Assembly: GCA_944382925.1 (NCBI GenBank)
Contig: CALWNX010000012.1
Location: 1-41,034 of the forward strand
Length of the DNA: 41,034 nucleotides
Direction of reading: 5' to 3'
Source: an uncultured Clostridia bacterium
Lineage (GTDB): Bacteria > Bacillota > Clostridia > Peptostreptococcales > Anaerovoracaceae
The position numbers and the translations under genes were made by a program. Shown in pieces: positions 34,277 to 41,034 of this stretch. The notes beneath the pieces were generated by a model that did no database searches, was not told where the DNA came from, and saw only the letters and a program-made list of their open reading frames with translations. The stretch's first letter is position 1; each line of letters begins with the position of its first letter.

Positions 34277-34298
34277 CAGCTGTATAATTTGCTAAAGT
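34270..34298 (+). promoter_or_regulatory. Possible promoter of the sodium symporter gene
   Basis: TTGACA (34270-34275) with TAAAGT (34293-34298) at 17 bp is the best-spaced pair. A perfect TATAAT (34283-34288) lies too close to that -35 and has only TCATCA at the right distance upstream. The two divergent promoters share the same -35 sequence. Confidence 0.4.
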
Positions 34299-34331
34299 TT
34301 TAATAGTATTCAATGCGAGGAGGATAGTGCA

Positions 34332-35735
34332 ATGGAAAACAAAGGACAAGCCAACAGCAAGGGCCAGTTCGGTTCCAGCTTTGGTTTTCTGATGGCAGCC
34401 ATCGGTTCGGCTGTCGGACTGGGCAACCTCTGGGGCTTCCCCTATAAGATGGGAGCTAACGGAGGCTTTGCGTTTCTGATACTATATCTGATTCTGGTGG
34501 TGTTCGTCGGCTACGTGATGCTGCTGACTGAGCTGTCGCTGGGACGGCGTACGGGCAAGGGCGTGATCGGCGCCTACGAGGCCATCTCTAAAAAGTATGC
34601 TTTCATCGGCTGGATGGGCGCGATCGCACCATGGCTGATTCTTTCATTCTATTCGATGCTGGGCGGCTACTGCATAAAATATGCGGTCGCTAACCTCGGC
34701 GATCTGTTCGGCGCCGGCTGGGGCGTGGGAGGTGTGGACAGCAGCGAGTTCTTTGCCGGCTTTACTACCGACATGCTGGAAACCTCGATATATTCGCTGA
34801 TCTTCGTGATTCTGACCGTGGTAATCGTGCTCAGGGGCGTTTCCGGTGGTATCGAAAAATTCAACAGCGTGGCAATGCCGGCTCTATTCGTGATGCTGGT
34901 GATAGTCATCATCAGGAGCGTGACGCTGCCGGGCGCTTCGGAGGGACTGGCCTTCATGTTCAAGCCTGACTGGTCAGTGTTCGAGGGAAATGGCTGGATC
35001 AGCGTGCTTTCAGTTGCGGGAGGGCAGATGTTCTTCTCCCTGTCTATCGGCATGTCGATCATGATCGCTTACGGCTCATATCTGCCGAAGGATCAGAATC
35101 TGGAAAGAAACGCGCTGACGATTCCGCTGGCAGATACGACGGTGGCAGTGATGGCCGGCGTGGCGACGTTGCCGGCAGTCTTTGCTTACGGCCTTGAGCC
35201 TTCGCAGGGACCGGGAATGCTGTACATAACGCTGCAGGCGGTGTTCAGCAACATGGGAGATCTGGGCGGACTTTTCGGCTTCCTCTTCTATGGGCTGGTA
35301 TTCATTGCGGCCATCACCTCTTCGATTTCACTGCTGGAGGGCGTGACTTCGGCGGCTATGGACAAGGCTATCGAAAAGGGCCGGACGCCTAACAGAAAGA
35401 AGACGACTTTGATCCTTGGCATCTCCATCGCCATCACGTCAGTGCTGGTATCGCTGGACGGGCTGGGAGCCAACGGTTTTCCGCAGTTCTTCGGGCAGAG
35501 CACCTGGCTGGATGCTGTGGACCTGATCTCTGAGGGCATCCTCATGCCGCTGGGAGCTTGCTATTGCGCGATAGTGATCCCGATTTCCTGGGTCAACGAG
35601 GAGGTAACCTTAAACGGCAGCCGCTTCAGGACCAAAGGCTTTTACGATTTCTGCATCAAGTTTGTGGCGCCGATCATGATGGTGATGATCCTGCTGGGAC
35701 AGCTTGATACCTTCTTTGGCCTGGGGATGTTTTAA
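34332..35735 (+). CDS. Neurotransmitter:sodium symporter (SNF) family transporter
   Basis: A 467-residue, about 11-12 helix sodium-coupled transporter of the LeuT/MhsT/TnaT type, importing amino acids or related amines. The unwound first helix is clear: AIGSAVGLGNLWGFPYKMG (near 22-40). The conserved glycine-rich sixth helix region (LSVAGGQMFFSLSIGMSIMIAYGSYL) holds the second half of the site. AGGAGG lies upstream of the ATG. Its preferred substrate is not readable here. xpt follows after 21 nt and may be co-transcribed. Confidence 0.92.
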   Translation: MENKGQANSKGQFGSSFGFLMAAIGSAVGLGNLWGFPYKMGANGGFAFLILYLILVVFVGYVMLLTELSLGRRTGKGVIGAYEAISKKYAFIGWMGAIAPWLILSFYSMLGGYCIKYAVANLGDLFGAGWGVGGVDSSEFFAGFTTDMLETSIYSLIFVILTVVIVLRGVSGGIEKFNSVAMPALFVMLVIVIIRSVTLPGASEGLAFMFKPDWSVFEGNGWISVLSVAGGQMFFSLSIGMSIMIAYGSYLPKDQNLERNALTIPLADTTVAVMAGVATLPAVFAYGLEPSQGPGMLYITLQAVFSNMGDLGGLFGFLFYGLVFIAAITSSISLLEGVTSAAMDKAIEKGRTPNRKKTTLILGISIAITSVLVSLDGLGANGFPQFFGQSTWLDAVDLISEGILMPLGACYCAIVIPISWVNEEVTLNGSRFRTKGFYDFCIKFVAPIMMVMILLGQLDTFFGLGMF

Positions 35736-35756
35736 AGCTTTTTAAGGAGACAGAGA

Positions 35757-36332
35757 ATGAATTTTCTCGAGGAAAGGATCGCCCGTGACGGTATCGTCAA
35801 AGAGGGCAATGTGCTTAAGGTAGACAGCTTTCTCAATCATCAGATGGATATTGAGCTGTTTGAGCAGATGGGTGCGGAGTTCGCCAGACGTTTTGCCGGA
35901 GAGCAGATCACCAAGATATTGACGATCGAAGCCTCCGGCATCGGCATCGCCTGCATCGCCGCCCGCTATTTCGGTGTGCCGGTAGTTTTCGCCAAAAAAT
36001 CGCAGAGCATCAATCTGGACGGCGAGATGTATACGGTGGAGGTCGAATCCTTTACGCATAAAAATAAGAACCACGTCATCGTGGCGAAAAAGTTCCTCGC
36101 CGCGGATGACAGCGTGCTTATCATCGATGATTTCCTCGCTAACGGCTGCGCCCTGCGGGGATTGATAGAGATCGTCCGGGCGGCCGGCGCCAGAGTGGCG
36201 GGCATCGGCATCGCCGTTGAAAAAGGCTTTCAGCCGGGCGGCCGCATTATCCGTGAGATGGGCTACCATCTCGAGTCGCTGGCGATCATAGACGCCATGG
36301 ATGCCGAAAGCGGCGCGATTACCTTTCGCTGA
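35757..36332 (+). CDS. xpt: Xanthine phosphoribosyltransferase
   Basis: Converts xanthine and PRPP to XMP in purine salvage. The 191-residue protein has the type I PRPP loop [14 protein letters not shown] (120-133), the N-terminal LNHQMD (26-31) and [16 protein letters not shown] (78-93) typical of bacterial XPRT. AAGGAG precedes the ATG. The short space after the symporter gene leaves no room for a purine riboswitch, which often precedes xpt elsewhere. Confidence 0.94.
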   Translation: MNFLEERIARDGIVKEGNVLKVDSFLNHQMDIELFEQMGAEFARRFAGEQITKILTIEASGIGIACIAARYFGVPVVFAKKSQSINLDGEMYTVEVESFTHKNKNHVIVAKKFLAADDSVLIIDDFLANGCALRGLIEIVRAAGARVAGIGIAVEKGFQPGGRIIREMGYHLESLAIIDAMDAESGAITFR

Positions 36333-37098
36333 CGATGTCGCCCACGCCGCCCAGCACCAGCCGCGGCCGGTAAGGGAAGAGATCGATGTCTTCGCGCGAG
36401 GTCACGCCGGTGAGCACCAGCACCGTATCAAGGCCCGTTTCAATGCCGGCGACTATGTCCGTATCCATGCGGTCGCCGATCATCGCGGCCTCGTCGGAAT
36501 GTATATCCAGCATCCTCAGACCCGTCCTCATCATGAGCGGATTCGGCTTGCCGATGAAATAGGCTTTTTTGCCGGTCGCCATCTCGATCGGGGAGATCAG
36601 CGCGCGGCAGGCCGGAGCGATGCCGGTGGTTGTCGGCCCGGTCAGATCAGAGTTGGTGCCGATGAGCTTGGCCCCGCCCAGCACCAGCGAAACAGCCTTG
36701 TTGACGGTCTGATAATTGTAGGTCGAGCTTTCGCCGACGATCACATAATCGGGATCCTTGTCGGTGATAGCGATGCCTTACTGATAGAGGGCCCCGATCA
36801 GACCTGAGTCGCCTATTACATAAGCGCTGCACTGCGGCGACTGCTGGCTGACAAACTTGGCCGTGGCCAGAGCGCTGGTATAAAAATGCGTTTCATCTAC
36901 GTCAAGACCCATGTTCTTGAGCTTGAGCTTCAGCTCCAGCGGCGTTTTGCTGCTGTTGTTGGTGAGAAAGAGGAATTTCTTATCGTTGTTGTAAAGCCAG
37001 TCTACAAATTCCCGCACTCCCGGCAGCAGCCTGTCACCGTGATAGATGACGCCGTCCATATCGCAGATAAAACCTCTCTTTGCTCTCAATTCTTCCAT
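36319..37098 (-). pseudogene. HAD-superfamily phosphatase (NagD/TIGR01457-like) with in-frame stop
   Basis: Residues 1-106 carry the nucleophile motif CDMDGVIYHG (D13, D15) and LFLTNNSS. After ALYQ comes TAA (minus strand 36780-36778), and the same frame then continues as GIAITDKDPDYVIVGES, through FIGKPNP and GDRMDTDI, to a normal stop at 36319. Without the stop, the protein would be 259 residues, a normal length. A single nonsense codon therefore splits an otherwise intact gene. The second part has no ribosome site. It is either a recent pseudogene, a sequencing error or, less likely, a readthrough gene. The last 14 nt overlap the convergent xpt end. Confidence 0.88.
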
Positions 37099-37127
37099 TG
37101 ATTTTTCACCTCACTTTCCATTTCTAT

Positions 37128-37133
37128 ATTATA
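37128..37133 (-). promoter_or_regulatory. -10 box of the HAD gene
   Basis: TATAAT reads leftward at 37133-37128, with only a weak -35 upstream. GAGGTGAAAAATCA gives a good ribosome site for the gene starting at 37098, so expression signals of the interrupted gene look intact. Confidence 0.45.
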
Positions 37134-37231
37134 CCACTTAAGCACATGTATTAAATTTGTATTGTGTAAAAATTATGTAAAATTCTCCGGCTGGCGACTC
37201 CGGCCTATAATGAGACATTCACAAAAAACAG

Positions 37232-37259
37232 TTGATTTTTATGGAAACTCGTGTATAAT
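37232..37259 (+). promoter_or_regulatory. Promoter of argG
   Basis: TTGATT (37232-37237), 16 bp and TATAAT (37254-37259). The start near 37266 leaves a 40-nt leader. Another TATAAT at 37206-37211 lacks a good -35. Confidence 0.6.
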
Positions 37260-37304
37260 AATTATAATAAATTAATTTTTATGCATAAACAGGAGATGAA
37301 TACA

Positions 37305-38573
37305 ATGGCAAAAGAGAAAGTTATTTTAGCGTATTCAGGAGGACTTGACACTTCCGTCATCATGGCCTGGCTCAAGGAAAACACGGATTTTGACATCATC
37401 GCTGTCTGCTGCAACGCCGGGCAGAATGAGGATTTTGCCGCCATCGAGAAAAAGGCTCTGGCTACCGGCGCCAGCAAGGCGTACACGCTGGATATCAGAG
37501 AAGAATTTATCACCGATTTTATCTGGCCGACGCTGAAGGCAGGTGCGATCTACGAAGGGCAGTACATGCTCGGCACTTCCATGGCCAGACCGCTGATGGC
37601 CAAGAAGCTGGTGGAGATCGCCGAAAAGGAAAAGGCCTATTACATAGCGCATGGCTGCACGGGCAAGGGTAACGATCAGGTTCGCTTCGAGGTAACGATC
37701 AAGGCACTGAATCCGGCTATCAAGATAATCGCGCCGTGGAGAAGCTGGGACCTTCATTCCCGGGAAGAGCTGATCGCCTATGCTAAGGAGCACGGTATTC
37801 CGATCAATCAGACGGTCAAGAAGATATACAGCCGCGATGAAAATATCTGGCACATCAGCCACGAAGGCGGCGAGCTTGAAAATCCGTGGAACGAGCATCT
37901 GCCGAGCATTCATGTGCTCAGCGTTCCGCCGGAGGAAGCACCCGACAAGCCGGAGTATGTGGATATCGACTTTGAGCAGGGCGTTCCGGTCGCCTTAGAC
38001 GGTCAGAAACTGGACTGCATTTCGCTGCTTAAGAAGCTGAACGAAATGGGCGGGCGCAATGGCGTCGGCACGGTAGACATTATCGAGAACCGTCTGGTGG
38101 GCATGAAGTCAAGAGGTGTCTACGAAACTCCCGGCGGTACGATTCTATTTGCCGCGCATGCGGGCCTTGAACAGCTGATTCTAGACAGAGACACCACGCA
38201 GTACAAAAATATTGTCGCGCAGAAGTTCTCACAGCTGGTCTATGACGGCCTCTGGTACACACCGCTTAGAGAAGCGATCAGCGCTTTTGTGGATTCGACG
38301 CAGCAGTTGGTGACAGGCACGGTGAGGATGAAGCTTTACAAGGGCTTGGCCGTGGTGGCAGGCAGAAAGGCGCCATATTCGCTTTATAACGAAGAATTCG
38401 CCACCTTTAGCAAGGACGAGGTATACAATCAGAGCGACGCCGAGGGCTTTATCAACCTCTTCGCGCTGCCGCTGAAGATACGTGCGATACAGAAGCTTAC
38501 AGTAGAAGGAGGAACAGACCAGAATGAAGCTTTGGAAAGGAAGGTTCTCAAAGGCGGCGAGTTCATCCGCTGA
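37305..38573 (+). CDS. argG: Argininosuccinate synthase
   Basis: Joins citrulline and aspartate using ATP, the next-to-last step of arginine synthesis. The N-terminal PP-loop is AYSGGLDTS (9-17), and [15 protein letters not shown] lies near 126-140. Length is 422. ATG 37305 is chosen with AGGAG (37291-37295) 9 nt upstream. Upstream in-frame codons lie in the promoter. argH, often next, is not adjacent; the next gene is a phosphate acyltransferase with its own promoter. Confidence 0.96.
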   Translation: MAKEKVILAYSGGLDTSVIMAWLKENTDFDIIAVCCNAGQNEDFAAIEKKALATGASKAYTLDIREEFITDFIWPTLKAGAIYEGQYMLGTSMARPLMAKKLVEIAEKEKAYYIAHGCTGKGNDQVRFEVTIKALNPAIKIIAPWRSWDLHSREELIAYAKEHGIPINQTVKKIYSRDENIWHISHEGGELENPWNEHLPSIHVLSVPPEEAPDKPEYVDIDFEQGVPVALDGQKLDCISLLKKLNEMGGRNGVGTVDIIENRLVGMKSRGVYETPGGTILFAAHAGLEQLILDRDTTQYKNIVAQKFSQLVYDGLWYTPLREAISAFVDSTQQLVTGTVRMKLYKGLAVVAGRKAPYSLYNEEFATFSKDEVYNQSDAEGFINLFALPLKIRAIQKLTVEGGTDQNEALERKVLKGGEFIR

Positions 38574-38628
38574 TGAATTCAACGCCTCTATCGGCTTTGA
38601 CCAGCGCATGTACAGATATTAAACGGGG

Positions 38629-38658
38629 CTGACAAAAGGCGCTGAGCCGTGATATAAT
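38629..38658 (+). promoter_or_regulatory. Promoter of ptb
   Basis: CTGACA (38629-38634), 18 bp and TATAAT (38653-38658). It lies 56 nt after argG. Confidence 0.6.
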
Positions 38659-38705
38659 ATTCTGGAAATTAATTAAATAACAAATGAAAGGATATTAATA
38701 CGGCT

Positions 38706-39632
38706 ATGGTGATCAAAAGCTTTGCGCAGATAAAACAGAATATGCGTGCTAACATCAGAAGGACCGTGGCGGTTGCCTCGGCAGTGGAGGATAAGACACT
38801 TGAAGCGGTCCTGCGCGCTCATGATGAGGGTCTGGTCGACTATCTGCTTACCGGCCCTGTTGATGAGATCAAAGCCACGGCGGACAGGATAGGCCGCGTG
38901 ATTGATACTGAACGCATCATAGATACCAAAAGCGACGACGAGTCCGCGGCGAAGGCCGTAGAGCTGATAAGAGCGGGAGAAGCCGACTTCTTGCAGAAAG
39001 GCCTGCTGCACACTTCCGCCCTGCTCAAGGCCGTAGTTAAGAGAGACACAGGGCTGCGCTGCGGCAAGATGATGAACTTTGTCGCCATGTTCCAGACGCC
39101 TTTTTATCATAAGCTCTTTGCCCTCACCGATGGAGGTATGCAGATTGCGCCGACGCTGGAGCAGAAAAAAGAGATTATCGAAAGTACGGTAGAGCTTTTC
39201 CACAGCTTCGGCGTCAGGGAGCCCAAGGTTGCCTGCATGTGCGCCGTAGAAGAAATCAACCCGAAGATGCCGGAGACGGTCGAGGCCGCGGAACTGAAGG
39301 CGATGAATCAGAGAGGCGAAATAACAGGCTGCATCGTGGAAGGACCGATCTCCTTCGATCTGTCCATGATCCCTAAGACCGCCGGCGTCAAGAAATTCTC
39401 GAGCCCGGTCGCCGGCGATACGGACATTATTCTTGCGCCGGGGATAGCGGCCGGCAACATGCTCATCAAGTCGCTCTATACTTTTGGCGGAGCGCTGATG
39501 GGCGGCGTTGTGCTGGGCGGAATCTGCCCGGTGTCCATGACTTCAAGGGACTCTGCCGTAGAAAGCCGCATTGCCTCGCTTTTGCTCAGCTGCAGTATAC
39601 TTAACGGCGAGAAGACCGCAGAAAACGAGTGA
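38706..39632 (+). CDS. ptb: Phosphate butyryltransferase-like acyltransferase
   Basis: Transfers an acyl group (butyryl or branched-chain) between CoA and phosphate, giving an acyl phosphate that a kinase can use to make ATP. The 308-residue sequence has the family marks FLQKGLLHTSALLKAV (near 95-110), CIVEGPISFDLSM (near 212) and DIILAPGIAAGNMLIKSL (near 239-256). AAAGGA is 13 nt from the ATG, somewhat far. No butyrate kinase gene follows in the window, so acyl preference is uncertain; phosphate acetyltransferase is a weaker alternative. Confidence 0.85.
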   Translation: MVIKSFAQIKQNMRANIRRTVAVASAVEDKTLEAVLRAHDEGLVDYLLTGPVDEIKATADRIGRVIDTERIIDTKSDDESAAKAVELIRAGEADFLQKGLLHTSALLKAVVKRDTGLRCGKMMNFVAMFQTPFYHKLFALTDGGMQIAPTLEQKKEIIESTVELFHSFGVREPKVACMCAVEEINPKMPETVEAAELKAMNQRGEITGCIVEGPISFDLSMIPKTAGVKKFSSPVAGDTDIILAPGIAAGNMLIKSLYTFGGALMGGVVLGGICPVSMTSRDSAVESRIASLLLSCSILNGEKTAENE

Positions 39633-39701
39633 GATAAAACCGGCCAGCACCGCGGCATCAAGGTACTGTGCAGTGGCCGCAAGGGGCGCTGTGCAAGGGG
39701 C

Positions 39702-39873
39702 GCTGACATTTTTGTCTTATATTTTAAACTTAGTCAGTAAATCGCCGTAAAACCGCTAATGCCCCGGAGAATTTAGGGCTAAGCTTGCAAAAATATGAAA
39801 TTTTCCAGATAAATGTCAGCAAAATCAGTTAATTTGCTGACATTTTTTTAAAAAAACTTCTGATTTTGTCAGC
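39702..39873. repeat. Cluster of TGTCAGC/GCTGACA inverted repeats
   Basis: The 7-mer occurs four times in alternating orientation: 39702-39708, 39814-39820 (inverted), 39836-39842 and 39867-39873 (inverted). A short direct repeat AAGGGGCGCTG precedes it (39681-39691 and 39695-39705). The middle pair forms the hairpin listed next. No gene is seen in 39633-40028. Confidence 0.5.
39811..39849 (+). terminator. Intrinsic terminator-like hairpin
   Basis: AAATGTCAGCAAA (39811-39823) pairs perfectly with TTTGCTGACATTT (39833-39845) around a 9-nt loop, followed by T residues to 39849. It could end ptb transcription, though it lies about 180 nt past the stop. Confidence 0.65.
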
Positions 39874-39974
39874 GACGGGCGCGGAGCGTGAAACAACATA
39901 CCGCAGGTTGACCGGCTCTCTGAGCAGCCGCAAAATGCTTCATTTCGGTTTGCGCTTTGCGGAAAATATGATAT

Positions 39975-39980
39975 TATAAT
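39975..39980 (+). promoter_or_regulatory. -10 box upstream of the Crp/Fnr gene
   Basis: TATAAT at 39975-39980 is perfect. The best -35 candidate, TTGCGC (39950-39955), is 19 bp away and weak, which could suit an activated promoter. Confidence 0.4.
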
Positions 39981-40028
39981 TCAGACAGGGAAAAACAGCC
40001 GCTGGCCTAAAAGGCACAAGGAGAGAAC

Positions 40029-40685
40029 ATGGATTTTCAGGATTATTTTCCGTTATGGGCAAAGCTTAACAGGAGCCAGCAGGAACGCATCCGCGCCAGC
40101 CTGCTTTTCCGCGAGGTCAAAAAAGGTACGATGCTGCACGACGGCACTCTCGACTGCACCGGTCTTTTTCTCGTCCGGGATGGGCAGCTGAGGGCTTACA
40201 TCCTTTCCGAAGAAGGACGTGAGATTACACTCTACCGCCTCTTTGAGCGGGACATGTGCCTGCTTTCGGCCTCATGTATCGTGCATTCGCTCCAGTTTGA
40301 GGTGATGATAGCGGCGGAAAAGGATACTTCTCTGTGGGTAATCCCCGCCGACGTTTACAAGGCGATAATGGAAGAATCGGCCGCGCTGGCCAATTATACC
40401 AATGAGCTTATGGCTTCTCGCTTCTCAGATGTCATGTGGCTGATCGAAGAAATAATGTGGAAAAGCCTCGATAAGCGGATTGCGGATTTTCTCATGGAAG
40501 AAGCCGCCATCGAGGGGAGCAATCGTTTGCAGATGACTCATGAGACCATCGCCAACCATCTGGGCACGCGCCGGGAGGTGGTGACGAGGATGCTCCGCTA
40601 TTTTCAAGAAGAGGGTCTGGTAAAGCTGTCCCGCGGCGTGGTGGAAATCACTGACGAAAAAAAGCTGGCCGAGCGTGACCCATGA
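40029..40685 (+). CDS. Crp/Fnr family transcriptional regulator
   Basis: A cyclic-nucleotide-binding-like beta-barrel (about 10-120) is followed by a dimer helix and a winged HTH with TIANHLGTRREVVTRMLRYF (173-192). The Crp phosphate-binding motif is not conserved, so cAMP is an unlikely ligand. Three cysteines in the barrel (C43, C77, C83) might sense redox state or bind a cofactor, but they do not form the Fnr N-terminal cluster. Length 218. AAGGAGAGAAC precedes the ATG. Targets are unknown. Confidence 0.88.
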   Translation: MDFQDYFPLWAKLNRSQQERIRASLLFREVKKGTMLHDGTLDCTGLFLVRDGQLRAYILSEEGREITLYRLFERDMCLLSASCIVHSLQFEVMIAAEKDTSLWVIPADVYKAIMEESAALANYTNELMASRFSDVMWLIEEIMWKSLDKRIADFLMEEAAIEGSNRLQMTHETIANHLGTRREVVTRMLRYFQEEGLVKLSRGVVEITDEKKLAERDP

Positions 40686-40922
40686 CACTGTCACACCGGG
40701 AACGGGCATCGCAGGGCAAAGGTTATCCTCCTTGCCGCCGGTCTGGGAATCTGGGCGGCCGCCCTGATAATATACTGGTTTTTTACCACGCCGTCAGATG
40801 CTTTCGGCTACGGTCTGTTTTTTCTCTATCTCCTGCTGCCGGCGACAATATTCGCGTTTTCGTTTATAGCAGGAAAAAACGATTTTTGGGGAAGGTTCAA
40901 GTCGAGACGAAAACAGGTATAG
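40686..40922 (+). pseudogene. Start-less remnant of a small membrane protein
   Basis: In the same frame as the preceding regulator, directly after its TGA, the DNA reads a clear membrane protein: VILLAAGLGIWAAALIIYWF, a loop with PSDAFGYG, then FFLYLLLPATIFAFSFIAG and a basic end. There is no ATG, GTG or TTG before the first helix, and no ribosome site. From memory, similar small proteins run about 30-40 residues further after GKNDFWGRFK, so both ends look lost. A competing 87-residue frame at 40682-40945 is not membrane-like and is rejected. Confidence 0.55.
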
Positions 40923-40949
40923 AGCATGTTATTTTTGAGAGGTGAGAAA

Positions 40950-41034
40950 ATGAAAATTACAGGTAGTATGAACTATGTTAAATTTGATTTGGAAAATGGT
41001 TATATCATAAAAGCGGAAGGAGAAATGCTTGTAG
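40950..41034 (+). CDS. Start of a further gene, possibly AIM24/TIGR00266 family (partial)
   Basis: AGAGGTGAG lies 4 nt before ATG 40950, and the frame runs off the window after 28 codons (MKITGSMNYVKFDLENGYII, then KAEGEMLV). The pattern of a strand, FDLENGY, then KAEGEML is like the start of AIM24-type beta-sandwich proteins (usually ELEPGE then AEAGAM). The evidence is thin. Confidence 0.5.
   Translation, partial: MKITGSMNYVKFDLENGYIIKAEGEMLV

Noticed and set aside
35736..35756. Purine riboswitch before xpt
   Set aside because: Only 21 nt separate xpt from the symporter gene, too short for the aptamer.
37141..37300. ArgR operator before argG
   Set aside because: The AT-rich stretch has no clear TGAAT-type half-site pair.
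40682..40945. 87-codon frame beginning ATG 40682
   Set aside because: Its peptide is Arg/Pro-rich and not protein-like; the membrane-like sequence lies in another frame.

Overview
The window looks like a chromosomal segment of a Clostridia-type Bacillota. The signs are an S10-spc-alpha ribosomal protein superoperon in Gram-positive order, zinc-type S14, S4 and L36, strong AAGGAGG ribosome sites, a pcrA-ligA pair, an ffs-dnaX-ybaB-recR block followed by bofA, and a phosphotransbutyrylase gene. A family such as Anaerovoracaceae is possible, but that is only an impression; no 16S gene is present.

Layout. 1-1576: no credible gene. This stretch is full of inverted and tandem repeats and ends in a promoter and structured leader for the ribosomal operon. 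1577-17148: thirty-one co-directional genes from rpsJ to rplQ, including secY, adk, map, infA and rpoA, closed by an intrinsic terminator. Two copies of one repeat element of about 208 bp with terminal inverted repeats flank this block (65-272 and 17286-17494). 17679-24504: a more AT-rich accessory cluster holding an aminotransferase, an ornithine cyclodeaminase/mu-crystallin family protein, a PhzF-fold protein, an NhaC-type antiporter, a small membrane protein, a GntR/FCD regulator and a TauE/SafE permease. It looks like an uncharacterised amino-acid-derived catabolic or transport unit and is the best candidate here for an undescribed system. 24900-32868: DNA replication and repair housekeeping: a small membrane protein, pcrA, a divergent ligA, the SRP RNA gene, dnaX, ybaB, recR, an inverted yaaL-like gene and bofA-like. 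32870-41034: yitT-like and ybaK-like genes on the minus strand, diverging from an NSS-family sodium symporter followed by xpt; a HAD phosphatase gene interrupted by one in-frame stop; argG; ptb; a Crp/Fnr regulator; a start-less remnant of a membrane protein; and the first codons of a further gene.

How it fits together. The first half builds ribosomes, RNA polymerase alpha and the Sec channel from one main promoter. The accessory cluster has its own sigma-A-like promoter with a palindromic candidate operator, plus a second promoter with a different palindrome in front of its GntR gene. The replication/repair block makes the clamp loader and recombination factors and encodes the SRP RNA. The end of the window is a loose set of purine salvage, arginine synthesis, amino acid transport and acyl-phosphate genes.

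Every assignment was made by reading the sequence, with no database search. Family names rest on recognised motifs; specific substrates are inference.
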